64,000 bases of DNA. Origin: Mucilaginibacter terrenus. Its GTDB lineage: Bacteria > Bacteroidota > Bacteroidia > Sphingobacteriales > Sphingobacteriaceae. The notes under the pieces are model-generated. The model did no database searches, was not told where the DNA came from, and saw only the letters and a list, made by a program, of their open reading frames with translations. Positions 51,640 to 61,024 of the stretch are shown here, in pieces (the first letter of the stretch is position 1; the number at the start of each line of letters is the position of its first letter). A program made the translations under genes and the position numbers. The stretch spans positions 1,860,001-1,924,000 of the forward strand of contig NZ_QWDE01000001.1 of assembly GCF_003432065.1 (NCBI RefSeq), written 5' to 3'.

Positions 51640-51756
51640 CGGCCTCAGAACAGGCGGGTATCACAGACTTTAAAATAATGCTGACTTAAACAGCCTGTTG
51701 TGCAGCCGCGAGTTTTCTTTGGTTACTTTCTTTTGCGGAAAAAGAAAGTAACAATC
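51640..51756 (+). repeat. Direct repeat copy 2, with 13-bp inverted arms
   Basis: The core 51710-51754 is identical to 50639-50683 over its first 43 bases or so, including GTTACTTTCTTTT-GCGGA-AAAAGAAAGTAAC. The upstream part (GGCCTCAGAACAGG) diverges. No transposase or terminal duplication seen. The remainder of 51534-51870 holds only the terminator. Confidence 0.75.
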
Positions 51757-51822
51757 ACAGGCAAAACATGAAATCGCAGAAACTATCTTATCAGCACTAA
51801 CTCCTAACAACCACATAGCAAA

Positions 51823-51853
51823 AAGGCCGCAAAGTCATCAACTTTGCGGCCTT
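51823..51853 (-). terminator. Terminator of the DUF4783-nadC-plsY-M48 unit
   Basis: AAGGCCGCAAAGT pairs with ACTTTGCGGCCTT around a 5-nt loop, followed by TTTTGC on the minus strand. Confidence 0.85.
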
Positions 51854-51870
51854 CAAATATCTTTAAGCGA

Positions 51871-52677
51871 CTATCGTCTCTTGTAGTATTTCATCGCTTC
51901 CGGAATCAAATTCTGGATATTTGCAATACGCGTAGCGTCTGAAGGGTGAGTGCTCAGGAACGGCGGCGGTGTACCACCTTTGTTTTGAGCCTGCATGCGC
52001 TGCCAGAACAATACAGCCTGGTGAGGGTCATACCCAGCCATTGCCATAAAGGTAAGGCCTAAACGGTCGGCTTCTGACTCCTGGCTGCGAGAGTAGTGTA
52101 GTAAAGCTAACTGCCCGCCTACGCCATAAAGCTGGCCTATAATTGCCTGCGAAGTTTGCGATTGACCGCCGGCTGCTGCGCCAATAGCAGCACCGCCGGT
52201 TTGAAGCGCAAGTTCCTGCGACATACGCTCGGCAGAGTGGCGTGCAATTGCGTGGCCGATTTCGTGACCCATTACAGTAGCCAGGCCTGCATCGTTTGCT
52301 GTTACCGGCAATATACCGCTGTATACAGCAACCTTACCGCCGGGCATACACCATGCGTTTATTTCGGCACTTTGGATAAGGTTAAACTCCCACTGGAAGT
52401 TGTACTTGCCGGCATAGCCGTTTGAATTAAGATAACTTTCGATAGATGACGCCAGCTGGCTGCCAATACGTTTAACGCGTTGCGCGTCTGTACCAGATGC
52501 AATCACCTTTGTTTTTGGATCGGAAAGCAGTTGTCTGTAGCTGCTTGCAGCAGCAGTGTTGATCTGATCATCACCTACAAGCGACAGTTGAGAGCGGCCG
52601 GTAAGCGGAACGGTGGAACAAGCGTAGATAGCCGAGGCCAGAACCACGCCTAACAGCAAAGGTTTTAGTTTTTTCAT
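51871..52677 (-). CDS. M48-family metallopeptidase, lipoprotein
   Basis: A 268-residue predicted outer-membrane or periplasmic lipoprotein of the BepA/YcaL/LoiP-like M48 group. The signal peptide ends at lipobox IYAC (Cys about 20). The zinc motif is MGHEIGHAIARHSAERM (HExxH about 137-141) and the third ligand Glu is in YSRSQESEADRLGL. Likely role: quality control of outer-membrane proteins or envelope stress. The gene follows plsY by 10 bp and ends the operon. Confidence 0.93.
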   Translation of the reverse strand: MKKLKPLLLGVVLASAIYACSTVPLTGRSQLSLVGDDQINTAAASSYRQLLSDPKTKVIASGTDAQRVKRIGSQLASSIESYLNSNGYAGKYNFQWEFNLIQSAEINAWCMPGGKVAVYSGILPVTANDAGLATVMGHEIGHAIARHSAERMSQELALQTGGAAIGAAAGGQSQTSQAIIGQLYGVGGQLALLHYSRSQESEADRLGLTFMAMAGYDPHQAVLFWQRMQAQNKGGTPPPFLSTHPSDATRIANIQNLIPEAMKYYKRR

Positions 52678-52687
52678 TGGTGAGTCT

Positions 52688-53335
52688 TTAGGCAGTTTTC
52701 TTTTTAAATAAGTTTACTTTAGACTCTTTACCTTTTAATAGGCGCTCTATATTTTTCTGATGGGTTACTAATATCAGCACACATATGCACATGCCATATA
52801 TTATGACCGATTTTATATACACCGGGAAAATGAAAGTTACACCGATGGGATAAGTAAAACCCGCCATAATTGATGCCAGCGATACATATTTGGTTATCAG
52901 CAGCACCACCAGGAAAACAAGCACACAAAGTAAAGATGCCTGCAGGTTTATAGCTAATATCATTCCAAAAAGCGTAGCCACTCCTTTTCCGCCTCTAAAA
53001 CCAGCGAAAATTGGGAACAGGTGGCCCATTACTGCCGCAACGCCAAGTGCCAGCGCGTAGTTAGTAAAAGCTATGGAATGATAAGCGCCCGTTGTAGAGA
53101 CACCAATGATGTAGGCAAGGTTAGTGGCTGTCCACCCTTTTAAAATATCCAGCAGCATTACGGGTATGCCCGCCTTTTTGCCAAGCACTCTAAAGGTATT
53201 GGTAGCACCTGCGTTGCCGCTGCCATATTCCCTTACATCAATGTTGTAAAATGCCTGGCCTATCCAAACCGCGGTTGGTATAGACCCGAAGAGATATGCA
53301 AGAATGAGCGCTAAAATAGACGAGATTGATAGCAT
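52688..53335 (-). CDS. plsY: Glycerol-3-phosphate acyltransferase PlsY
   Basis: PlsY transfers acyl from acyl-phosphate to glycerol-3-phosphate, the first step of membrane phospholipid synthesis. At 215 residues it has several membrane helices and the three conserved motifs: YLFGSIPTAVWIGQ (about 14-27), YGSGNAGATNTFRVLGKKAG (about 37-56) and FRGGKGVATLFG (about 108-119). It lies between nadC and the M48 gene on one strand. Confidence 0.95.
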   Translation of the reverse strand: MLSISSILALILAYLFGSIPTAVWIGQAFYNIDVREYGSGNAGATNTFRVLGKKAGIPVMLLDILKGWTATNLAYIIGVSTTGAYHSIAFTNYALALGVAAVMGHLFPIFAGFRGGKGVATLFGMILAINLQASLLCVLVFLVVLLITKYVSLASIMAGFTYPIGVTFIFPVYIKSVIIYGMCICVLILVTHQKNIERLLKGKESKVNLFKKKTA

Positions 53336-53383
53336 CTGCCTGCAATATTATTAAATAGATGTAATATACCGCAATATATTCAA

Positions 53384-54232
53384 TTATAATTTAACGGCCT
53401 TTAAACTCAGATCGAGGCTTTTCACCGAGTGCGTAAGCGCGCCAACAGATACATAATCCACACCGCAATTGGCGTAATCTTTTATGTTCTCCTCGGTTAT
53501 GCCGCCGGATGCCTCGGTTGTATAACGGCCTTCTATCATCCCTACAGCCTGCCGCAGGTTATCAAAACTAAAGTTGTCCAGCATAATACGGTTTACGTTA
53601 CCGGTTTGCAGTACTTCTTCCAGTTCTTCCAGGTTACGCACTTCTATTTCAATAGCCAGCTTTTTTCCGGTCTCTTTTAGATAGTTGTTAGCGTTCTCTA
53701 TTGCCTGCCGTATCCCGCCCGAGTAATCAACATGGTTGTCTTTGATGAGTATCATGTCATACAGGCCAATGCGATGGTTGACCCCTCCGCCAATACGTAC
53801 GGCCCACTTTTCCAGGTAACGCATACCGGGCGTAGTTTTTCGGGTATCTAAAACCTTGGTGTTGGTGCCTTCCAGCAGGTCTGTAATCTCGCGTGTTTTG
53901 GTTGCAATACCGCTCATGCGCTGCATGCAGTTAAGCACCAGCCGCTCAGCCTTTAGTATGCTTTGAGCATCCCCTTCAACAGTAAAGGCAATATCTTTGG
54001 GTTTTACTTCGGCACCGTCATTAAGCAGTACATCTACTTGCAGATTGGGGTCTACCTCTTCAAATATTGCCAGGGCAAGTTCTACCCCTGCAAGTACGCC
54101 GGTATCTTTTACTAAAAGTTTTGCTTTGCCTTTTGTGCCTGCCTCAATGGTAGCTAAAGATGTATGGTCGCCATCGCCTACATCTTCACTTAGAGCTTTT
54201 ACTATAAACTGGTGGATAAGTTGTTTGTCCAA
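53384..54232 (-). CDS. nadC: Nicotinate-nucleotide pyrophosphorylase (quinolinate phosphoribosyltransferase)
   Basis: NadC makes nicotinic acid mononucleotide from quinolinate and PRPP in NAD synthesis. The frame shows DVGDGDHTSLATI (about 16-28), LNCMQRMSGIATKTREITDL, DTRKTTPGMRYLEKWAVRIG with GGVNHR (PRPP/quinolinate site), and ASGGITEENIKDYANCGVDY. TTG 54232 (start of LDKQLIHQFIVKAL) gives 282 residues, the normal length; the frame is open to ATG 54331, but that would overlap the DUF4783 gene. The start has not been shown. Upstream is a -7 element at 54253-54260. Confidence 0.94.
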   Translation of the reverse strand: MDKQLIHQFIVKALSEDVGDGDHTSLATIEAGTKGKAKLLVKDTGVLAGVELALAIFEEVDPNLQVDVLLNDGAEVKPKDIAFTVEGDAQSILKAERLVLNCMQRMSGIATKTREITDLLEGTNTKVLDTRKTTPGMRYLEKWAVRIGGGVNHRIGLYDMILIKDNHVDYSGGIRQAIENANNYLKETGKKLAIEIEVRNLEELEEVLQTGNVNRIMLDNFSFDNLRQAVGMIEGRYTTEASGGITEENIKDYANCGVDYVSVGALTHSVKSLDLSLKAVKL

Positions 54233-54252
54233 ACCTTCTGATTTTTGAGTTT

Positions 54253-54260
54253 CAAAAGTA
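54253..54260 (-). promoter_or_regulatory. -7 element within the 5' region of nadC
   Basis: On the minus strand TACTTTTG matches TAnnTTTG, 20 nt before TTG 54232. This supports TTG 54232 as the start and a second promoter inside the operon. Confidence 0.4.
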
Positions 54261-54278
54261 AGAACAATTGACGAGTAA

Positions 54279-54674
54279 TTAGGTTTTTTCGACTTCCACG
54301 CGCAACTCAATAATAACCATCTGCTTTTCAATTTCTTTCATGGTCACCGCCACCCGGTATTTTCCCTTGTCGGTAACTACATGCATTACTTCGAAATTAT
54401 ATGCGGCGCTTGAATTAACGCGGTGGATTATCTTTACAGATTGAGGCCTGTTCTCTTTAAAAAATTTCTCCAGGATAATCTCTGCCTGCGCTTTGGAGTA
54501 AACATTAGCGTTTTCTAATACGGTCACATCTATAGTTGCGGCAAAAAGCTTTGCAAGTTCATGCGTATTGCCCTGCTTTATCAATTCCGCAACTTTATCT
54601 ATAGGCCCGGCTATGGCAGCGGCAGGAATTGTGAACAAAAGTATCAGCAAGGGTATACGTGTAAGTAGCTTCAT
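54279..54674 (-). CDS. DUF4783 secreted protein
   Basis: A 131-residue protein with signal peptide MKLLTRIPLLILLFTIPAAA and the DUF4783 pattern: IDKVAELIKQGNTHELAKLF, LENANVYSKAQAEIILEKFF and a terminal strand-rich part. The fold is probably NTF2/SnoaL-like; function unknown. ATG 54674 places the signal peptide at the N-terminus; an in-frame ATG at 54719 is not favoured. It is the first gene of the unit with nadC, plsY and the M48 protease and is divergent from gpmI. Confidence 0.88.
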   Translation of the reverse strand: MKLLTRIPLLILLFTIPAAAIAGPIDKVAELIKQGNTHELAKLFAATIDVTVLENANVYSKAQAEIILEKFFKENRPQSVKIIHRVNSSAAYNFEVMHVVTDKGKYRVAVTMKEIEKQMVIIELRVEVEKT

Positions 54675-54751
54675 ATCAACATGACCGGATAAAACTTTAA
54701 ATGTTGCACAAATTAACACTCTTTTAAACTATAATGTTTAAACGTTGCTTT

Positions 54752-54759
54752 TATATTTG
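54752..54759 (+). promoter_or_regulatory. -7 element immediately before the gpmI start
   Basis: TATATTTG lies four bases before GTG 54764, the same arrangement as for the amidase at 28462-28474. A leaderless mRNA is likely. Confidence 0.55.
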
Positions 54760-54763
54760 CATT

Positions 54764-56287
54764 GTGGAAAACAGAAAAAAAGTAGTACTCATTATATTAG
54801 ACGGCTGGGGTTACGGCCGTCAGGACAGCTCTAACGCTATTTTAGCCGCAAACACGCCCTTCTTCGATTCTCTTATCAGTAACTACCCAAACTCTAAGCT
54901 GGAAGCATCCGGCCTTGCGGTAGGTTTGCCAGAAGGGCAAATGGGTAACTCCGAAGTGGGGCACATGAACCTGGGCGCTGGCCGCGTGGTATACCAGGAA
55001 CTCGGCCGTATAAACAAAGCCGTACTGGATAACGAGTTTGAACAGAATGAAACCCTGGTAGAAGCCTTTAATTATGCGCGCGACAACAATAAAGATCTTC
55101 ACATGATTGGCCTGTTATCTGACGGTGGAGTGCATGCGCATATTAACCACGTTAAAGGGCTTGCAACTACGGCAGCAAAACTAAATTTGCAAAAGGTGTT
55201 TGTACATGCCTTTTTAGATGGCCGCGATACCGACCCAAATTCGGGCTTGGGCTTTATTACCGAACTGGAGCAGCACATAGCCGACACACCGGTAAGACTG
55301 GCCTCGGCTATTGGCCGTTACTATGCAATGGACCGCGATAACCGCTGGGAACGCGTTGAAAAAGCTTACGACCTGATGGTTAAAGGCGAAGGCGAGCCTA
55401 CAAAGGATATTACAGCATCTATCACCAGATCTTACGAAGCAGGTGTTACCGACGAATTTATACTGCCTATAGTAAAGACCGGTGAAGACGGGCAGCCGCT
55501 TGCCGTTATAAAAGAAGGTGATGTAGTAATCTGCTTTAACTTCCGTACGGACCGTGGCCGCGAGATTACACAGGCGCTTACCCAAAGGGAGTTCCCGGAG
55601 TATGACATGAAACCGCTAGACCTCCATTATGTTACCATGACGTCTTACGACGACACGTTTAAGAACGTTAAGGTAGTGTTCCGCAAGGACGATCTGGCCA
55701 TGACGCTGGGCGAAGTGCTGGAAGGTGCTGCCAAGAACCAGATACGTATTGCCGAGACTGAAAAGTATCCGCACGTTACATTCTTCTTCTCGGGCGGACG
55801 TGAAAAAGAATTCACAAACGAAAAAAGGTTGTTGGTACCATCGCCAAAGGTGGCCACTTACGACTTACAGCCGGAGATGAGCGCTGAAGGCATCCGTGAT
55901 GCAATTATCCCGGAACTTGAAGCAGAATGGCCGGACTTTGTATGCCTTAACTTTGCCAATACAGATATGGTTGGCCATACCGGCGTTTTCAGCGCGGTAG
56001 TTAAAGCTGCTGAAACAGCAGATGCCTGCACACAGGCTGTTGTAGAAACAGGTTTGAAACACGGCTACTCCTTCATCATTATTGCCGACCACGGTAATGC
56101 CGATTACATGATAAATGATGACGGCTCTCCAAATACTGCGCATACTACCAACCTGGTACCTTGTATAATTATTGACGAGGACGTGAAGGCTGTATATGAC
56201 GGCAAACTGGGCGATATTGCCCCAACGGTACTGAAAATACTTGGCGTACCAGTTCCCGCAGAAATGACCGGTAATGTATTGGTATAA
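54764..56287 (+). CDS. gpmI: 2,3-bisphosphoglycerate-independent phosphoglycerate mutase
   Basis: GpmI interconverts 3- and 2-phosphoglycerate using two Mn2+ ions, an alkaline-phosphatase-fold enzyme of glycolysis. At 507 residues from GTG 54764 it has VVLIILDGWGYGRQDSSNAI (about 6-25, Asp ligand), GNSEVGHMNLGAGRV (phosphorylated Ser about 62) and HAFLDGRDTDPNSG. RTDRGREITQALTQREF, NFANTDMVGHTG and IADHGNADYM complete the metal sites. ATG 54734 is in frame but would need a transcript starting upstream of the -7 element. It overlaps the next gene by 14 bp. Confidence 0.95.
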   Translation: MENRKKVVLIILDGWGYGRQDSSNAILAANTPFFDSLISNYPNSKLEASGLAVGLPEGQMGNSEVGHMNLGAGRVVYQELGRINKAVLDNEFEQNETLVEAFNYARDNNKDLHMIGLLSDGGVHAHINHVKGLATTAAKLNLQKVFVHAFLDGRDTDPNSGLGFITELEQHIADTPVRLASAIGRYYAMDRDNRWERVEKAYDLMVKGEGEPTKDITASITRSYEAGVTDEFILPIVKTGEDGQPLAVIKEGDVVICFNFRTDRGREITQALTQREFPEYDMKPLDLHYVTMTSYDDTFKNVKVVFRKDDLAMTLGEVLEGAAKNQIRIAETEKYPHVTFFFSGGREKEFTNEKRLLVPSPKVATYDLQPEMSAEGIRDAIIPELEAEWPDFVCLNFANTDMVGHTGVFSAVVKAAETADACTQAVVETGLKHGYSFIIIADHGNADYMINDDGSPNTAHTTNLVPCIIIDEDVKAVYDGKLGDIAPTVLKILGVPVPAEMTGNVLV

Positions 56288-56825
56288 GCCGTTAAAGAGA
56301 TACACCCTGTTTGCGGGCGGCTTGCTGCTGCTGGGCAGCTGGTATGCCTGCAAACCGGAAATAAAAGAAACCGGCGCTACCCTGAAGTACTTTGATATGA
56401 AGGATTTCTTCAGGGCTGATTCCGCACGTTTAGCTGCCGCCAACAAGCCTGTTGTAAAAACAGTTACTCACAACGGCGTAACAGAGACAAAGAAGCTGCT
56501 TATACAGAACTGGGGACAAGAGTTTGGCCTGTTTGTATCGTCGGACATTAACAAACCCGCCTGGAAAGATAGCTACACCATACAGCAAAATGCCGACAGC
56601 ATAGTTTATCAAGCCAAATTCCCGGAGCTAAAAACACGACGGCTGGTTATTAAAAAGCAAGATGGCAAGGTGATATCTGTATCGGTATTGAACAACATCA
56701 GCAACTTACTCTACAACACTACGGAAAAGCTGATGTACGTACCGGGTAAGTACTACCAGATAGAAAAAGACCAGAAGGTAAAAGTAATGGGCGCCAACAA
56801 CTACGTGGTAAAAGGCGTATTTTAG
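56274..56825 (+). CDS. Hypothetical lipoprotein after gpmI
   Basis: A 183-residue predicted lipoprotein: basic N-terminus and hydrophobic segment (YTLFAGGLLLLGSWYAC, Cys about 26 as lipobox) followed by a beta-rich mature domain with repeated strands (DMKDFFRADSARLAA, TETKKLLIQNWGQEF, GKVISVSVLNNISNLLYN). I do not recognise a family. Its start overlaps the gpmI stop by 14 bp, so it is translationally coupled and of similar genomic habit as a small envelope factor. It converges with the TPR gene by 4 bp overlap. Confidence 0.8.
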   Translation: MYWYKPLKRYTLFAGGLLLLGSWYACKPEIKETGATLKYFDMKDFFRADSARLAAANKPVVKTVTHNGVTETKKLLIQNWGQEFGLFVSSDINKPAWKDSYTIQQNADSIVYQAKFPELKTRRLVIKKQDGKVISVSVLNNISNLLYNTTEKLMYVPGKYYQIEKDQKVKVMGANNYVVKGVF

Positions 56826-57457
56826 TTGTGTTTGCCGGTAAATGTCGCCAGCTTCTCTTTCGAAAGGTCAATCAGGGATGAAATGTCAGACCGGCTAGGG
56901 TTGTCTTTCAACACTTTCTCCAGGTCTCCTATTGATGCTTTAAGGGAGCTAATACCCCGTATTTTATCGTAATTCTTAATGTTGGGCTGCAGCTTAAAAA
57001 TACCGTATTCGCGATAGGCTATACCACGTGTTTGGAAACACTTTGTTTGTTCAGTGGGATCTATGGCTATCGCCTTAGTAAGGTCGAATATAGCGCCCAG
57101 GAGGTACTTCTCCCGCTCGTCATAGGACAGGAAAGTATCTTTACCCAGGTAGCTTTTGGCACGTGCACGGTAATAATACGCCGTAGCATCAGTAGGATGA
57201 ATGTATATTGTTTTTGTAAAAGCGGCTATAGACTTGCGGTAATTTTGGCTGTGATAGTATGAGTAGCCCAGCATCCAATACGCGTTAGCATTGGTAGAAT
57301 CTATCATGCAGGCCTTTTCCAGTTGCGCGACAGCGCTCTTGAAGTTACCGTCCATAAAGGCTTGCTGCCCAAGTTTTACATAGGCGTTTTGTGCCGATGA
57401 CTCGAGCGAAGTAATAAGCAGAAGCGAGAATATTGCGGGGAGCCTCATCAAATGCAT
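56822..57457 (-). CDS. Tetratricopeptide repeat protein, secreted
   Basis: A 211-residue protein with a signal peptide (MHLMRLPAIFSLLLITSLES, cleavage before QNAYV) and at least three TPR units: AYVKLGQQAFMDGNFKSAVA, AYWMLGYSYYHSQNYRKSIA and AYYYRARAKSYLG through AIFDLTKAIAIDP. TPR scaffolds mediate protein contacts in the periplasm. ATG 57457 is used; ATG 57448 also starts the signal peptide, and 57541 would add an improbable N-terminus. Its partner is unknown. Confidence 0.85.
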   Translation of the reverse strand: MHLMRLPAIFSLLLITSLESSAQNAYVKLGQQAFMDGNFKSAVAQLEKACMIDSTNANAYWMLGYSYYHSQNYRKSIAAFTKTIYIHPTDATAYYYRARAKSYLGKDTFLSYDEREKYLLGAIFDLTKAIAIDPTEQTKCFQTRGIAYREYGIFKLQPNIKNYDKIRGISSLKASIGDLEKVLKDNPSRSDISSLIDLSKEKLATFTGKHN

Positions 57458-57682
57458 AAACGTGTAACGGTACTCTATTAACTTGCATAAATACAAAATA
57501 TTATGTGCAGGATGTACTTTTTGTAAAATTCGTGTTATCAATCATACCCCAATAAGCATGACTTTTTTTCCGCAATACTAAAATAGTCAGCTGTTAAGCG
57601 CGTTTTACCATCAACATATAAACACTTAATTGACAGTTAATTACACAACCAACAATAAGATCGTCTTAAATAAACTTATCTT

Positions 57683-57698
57683 GGCACATCTCTTGAAC
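57683..57698 (+). promoter_or_regulatory. Sigma-54-like element upstream of lon
   Basis: TTGGCACATCTCTTGA has the -24 box TGGCAC and a TTGA -12 box (consensus TTGC), with GG and G correctly spaced by ten bases. It lies about 105 nt before the lon start. The rest of 57458-57804 is AT-rich and shows no gene. Confidence 0.4.
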
Positions 57699-57804
57699 TT
57701 CTGTCACCGTACAATTTAACAGGGGAATATTGAGGTTAAATTAACTACTGCTTTTACGGTGGCTGACAATTTGACGTTGAAACAACCCGAAAAAAAGGAT
57801 ACTA

Positions 57805-60279
57805 ATGAGTTTTGATCCGTTTGATTTTAAAAACGCTGCCGCTATAAACGAAGATTCTGAGTTTTTCCCGCTAATGTCGTCGGAAGATGAAGAAGAAATG
57901 AATAACGAACAGGTTCCAGATATATTACCAATTCTTCCCTTACGCAATACCGTGTTATTCCCGGGTGTTGTGATACCCATTACTGTGGGTCGTGATAAGT
58001 CTATAAAGCTTATACGCGACGCTAACAAAGGCAAACGCCTCATCGGCGTTGTAGCACAGCAGGATGTAAGTATAGAAGATCCGGGCTTTGAGCAGCTGCA
58101 CCGTGTGGGTACCGTTGCGCTTATTATCAAGATGTTGCAAATGCCTGATGGTAACACTACCGTGATACTTCAGGGTAAAAAGCGCTTTATCCTTAAAGAA
58201 GAAGTTCAAAGCGAGCCTTACCTGAAAGCGTCTGTAGAGCCGTTTGTGGAAATCAAACCGAAGGAAGACAAAGAGTTTAAAGCCATGGTATCGTCTGTAA
58301 AGGACATGGCCATGAACATTATCCAATTGTCGCCAAACATCCCAAGCGAGGCCGGTATCGCTATTCGAAATATCGAGAGCACATCGTTCCTTATCAACTT
58401 CATATCCTCAAATATGAATGCGGATATGGCGGCAAAACAAGCCCTGCTGGAAACCAAAAGCCTGCGCGACAGGATAAACCTGGTGCTGGAACACCTTACC
58501 CTGGACCTGCAAATGCTGGAACTGAAGAACCAGATACAAACCAAAGTCCGTGTGGATCTTGACAAGCAGCAGCGCGATTATTTTCTTAATCAGCAACTTA
58601 AAACCATACAGGAAGAACTTGGCGGTAACACGCCCGACCTGGAGATAGAGAATTTAAAAAAACGTGCCAAATCTAAAAAATGGAGCAAGGAAATTGCCAC
58701 CCACTTTAACAAGGAGATGGAAAAGCTGGCGCGCACCAATCCTGCGGCAGCTGATTACTCTGTGCAAATAAACTACCTGGAACTATTACTGGATTTACCA
58801 TGGAACGAGTTCACAAAAGACAACTTTGACCTTAAACGCGCGCAAAAAGTGCTGGATAAGGACCACTTTGGCCTGGATAAAGTAAAACAGCGCATTATAG
58901 AATACCTGGCTGTGCTAAAACTAAAGCACGATATGAAAGCCCCTATCCTTTGCCTGGTAGGCCCTCCGGGGGTGGGTAAAACTTCTCTGGGTAAGTCTAT
59001 CGCCAAAGCACTTGGCCGCAAATACGTACGTATGGCACTTGGCGGCCTGCGCGATGAGGCCGAGATTCGCGGTCACCGTAAAACCTATATAGGTGCAATG
59101 CCAGGACGTATAATACAGTCTATTAAAAAAGCAGGCGCTGCCAACCCGGTTTTTATACTGGATGAGGTGGACAAGGTAAGCACCGATTTTCGTGGCGACC
59201 CGTCCTCTGCCCTTTTGGAGGTTTTGGACCCTGAGCAGAACAGCACATTTTACGACAACTACGTAGAGATGGATTTCGACCTGTCTAACGTAATGTTCAT
59301 TGCAACGGCTAACTCGCTGAGCAGCATACAACCAGCTTTGCTGGACCGTATGGAGATCATAGAGGTAAACGGTTATACCATTGAGGAAAAGGTGGAGATA
59401 GCCAAACGACACCTGGTGCCTAAACAACGCGAAGCGCATGGCCTGGCCAATAAAGATGTAACCCTGAAGAACGACGTTATAGAAAAAGTAATTGAGGATT
59501 ACACCCGTGAGTCAGGAGTGCGTTCCCTGGAGAAAAAAATTGGCTCGGTAGTGCGTGGCGTGGCTAAGAACATTGCCATGGAAGAGCCGTACAATCCGGT
59601 GGTAAGCAAAAAGGATGTGTTGAAGATATTAGGTGCGCCTATTTTTGATAAAGACCTTTACGAAAACAACGACATTGCCGGTGTGGTAACCGGCCTGGCC
59701 TGGACATCTGTAGGCGGCGACATCCTTTTCATCGAAGCCAGCCTTAGCCCCGGCAACGGAAAGCTTACGCTTACCGGTAGTTTAGGTGATGTTATGAAAG
59801 AGTCGGTTACTATTGCACTGGCCTACCTGCGCGCGCATGCAGGTGATTTTAACATTCATCCAAAGCTGTTTGAACAGTGGGATGTGCACGTGCACGTACC
59901 TGCCGGTGCAACGCCAAAAGATGGCCCTTCTGCGGGCGTTACCATGTTAACTGCACTGGTGTCTGCCTTCACCCAGCGCAAGGTAAAACCGAACCTGGCT
60001 ATGACCGGCGAGATCACCCTGCGCGGCCGTGTGCTGCCGGTTGGTGGTATAAAAGAAAAGATACTGGCCGCCAAACGCGCCAACATCAAAGAGATCATAC
60101 TTTGCCGCAGTAACCAGAAGGACATTGAGGAAATTAAGGAAGACTACATTAAAGACCTGCAGTTTCATTACGTAACCGATATGGGCGATGTAATAAAGCT
60201 TGCTTTGCTTGACGAGAAGGTAAGCAACCCGCTGGACCTTACTATAAAGGAGACACCGGTTAAACAGGTGTTGAACTAA
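57805..60279 (+). CDS. lon: ATP-dependent protease Lon
   Basis: Lon degrades misfolded and regulatory proteins in the cytoplasm. At 824 residues it has an N-terminal substrate-binding domain (about 35-240; [20 protein letters not shown]), a helical linker, and an AAA+ module (about 340-560) with Walker [11 protein letters not shown] and Walker B-like [20 protein letters not shown]. The C-terminal Ser/Lys protease domain has [15 protein letters not shown] (Ser about 712) and [12 protein letters not shown] (Lys about 755). Start ATG 57805 is preceded by a 350-bp control region with a sigma-54-like element. Confidence 0.97.
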   Translation: MSFDPFDFKNAAAINEDSEFFPLMSSEDEEEMNNEQVPDILPILPLRNTVLFPGVVIPITVGRDKSIKLIRDANKGKRLIGVVAQQDVSIEDPGFEQLHRVGTVALIIKMLQMPDGNTTVILQGKKRFILKEEVQSEPYLKASVEPFVEIKPKEDKEFKAMVSSVKDMAMNIIQLSPNIPSEAGIAIRNIESTSFLINFISSNMNADMAAKQALLETKSLRDRINLVLEHLTLDLQMLELKNQIQTKVRVDLDKQQRDYFLNQQLKTIQEELGGNTPDLEIENLKKRAKSKKWSKEIATHFNKEMEKLARTNPAAADYSVQINYLELLLDLPWNEFTKDNFDLKRAQKVLDKDHFGLDKVKQRIIEYLAVLKLKHDMKAPILCLVGPPGVGKTSLGKSIAKALGRKYVRMALGGLRDEAEIRGHRKTYIGAMPGRIIQSIKKAGAANPVFILDEVDKVSTDFRGDPSSALLEVLDPEQNSTFYDNYVEMDFDLSNVMFIATANSLSSIQPALLDRMEIIEVNGYTIEEKVEIAKRHLVPKQREAHGLANKDVTLKNDVIEKVIEDYTRESGVRSLEKKIGSVVRGVAKNIAMEEPYNPVVSKKDVLKILGAPIFDKDLYENNDIAGVVTGLAWTSVGGDILFIEASLSPGNGKLTLTGSLGDVMKESVTIALAYLRAHAGDFNIHPKLFEQWDVHVHVPAGATPKDGPSAGVTMLTALVSAFTQRKVKPNLAMTGEITLRGRVLPVGGIKEKILAAKRANIKEIILCRSNQKDIEEIKEDYIKDLQFHYVTDMGDVIKLALLDEKVSNPLDLTIKETPVKQVLN

Positions 60280-60280
60280 G

Positions 60281-60312
60281 AAAATGCGGGATAGTATCCT
60301 GCATTTTTTTTA
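60281..60312 (+). terminator. Terminator of lon
   Basis: AAAATGC...GGATA pairs with TATCC...GCATTTT, followed by a T-run. Confidence 0.85.
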
Positions 60313-60323
60313 TCTTAGGAATA

Positions 60324-60941
60324 ATGACGCCGGCAGATAAGTACCTTATCGGATTGTTCTACGACTTGATAAAAAAGAAAAACAAGAAATTACATTCCCT
60401 TTTAGGCGATGGGCTTGCACCAGAGCAAGTAGAACAAACCTTTTCCTCCTTAAGCCTTTGTGTTCCCGACGAAGTGAAATATCTTTTTACTTTAACGAAC
60501 GGCTACAAAGCACATAACCTTACCATTGGTGAAGCATTGCTTTTCGACCACGGAATCCCATTGTCGTTAGAGCAAGCGGTTAACGAGTGGCAAAACCAAT
60601 TTCAACACGGTGATCCTGAACTCAGAATGATGTTGCCTATCTTTGAAAACGGTGGCGGAGATTTTTTGCTGGTGAATTGTGACCCATCCAGTCCTGACTT
60701 TAAGAAGATATTTATTTGGTCGCCGCCTGAAATAATCCTTGAGCCGGTATCTATCTATTCATCACTTATCTCGTTATTCTCCACTAATATCAGGTGCTTC
60801 ATGGTTCGAGCCTATTACTATGACAGCAAACAACTCATTATTGACGACGCTAAACAGTATATGGAAGCTGTTCGATTAAATCGAAAATGTCAGTATTGGA
60901 ACGACTTTTCACACCTTCACATAATTGACTACCCATGGTAG
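60324..60941 (+). CDS. SMI1/KNR4-family protein
   Basis: A 205-residue protein with the SMI1/KNR4 (SUKH) pattern: LLGDGLAPEQVEQTFSSLSL, CVPDEVKYLFTLTNGYKAHN and MLPIFENGGGDFLLVNCDPS. IFIWSPPEIILEPVSIYSSL closes the domain. Bacterial members are often immunity proteins for secreted nuclease or deaminase toxins. No toxin gene is visible here, so this could be an orphan immunity gene or a housekeeping member. It is short of the usual C-terminal extensions. Confidence 0.82.
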   Translation: MTPADKYLIGLFYDLIKKKNKKLHSLLGDGLAPEQVEQTFSSLSLCVPDEVKYLFTLTNGYKAHNLTIGEALLFDHGIPLSLEQAVNEWQNQFQHGDPELRMMLPIFENGGGDFLLVNCDPSSPDFKKIFIWSPPEIILEPVSIYSSLISLFSTNIRCFMVRAYYYDSKQLIIDDAKQYMEAVRLNRKCQYWNDFSHLHIIDYPW

Positions 60942-61024
60942 GTACCGTTTAATGGTTTTCATTTGCTCTAAGTATCAACGCTTTTTTTATTTTAGCGCAT
61001 CACTTTGCTCACTTACAACCCTCA

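Noticed and set aside
50570..51756. Insertion sequence or composite transposon around the DUF2071 gene
   Set aside because: No transposase, no inverted terminal ends, no target duplication; only direct copies of a short repeat.
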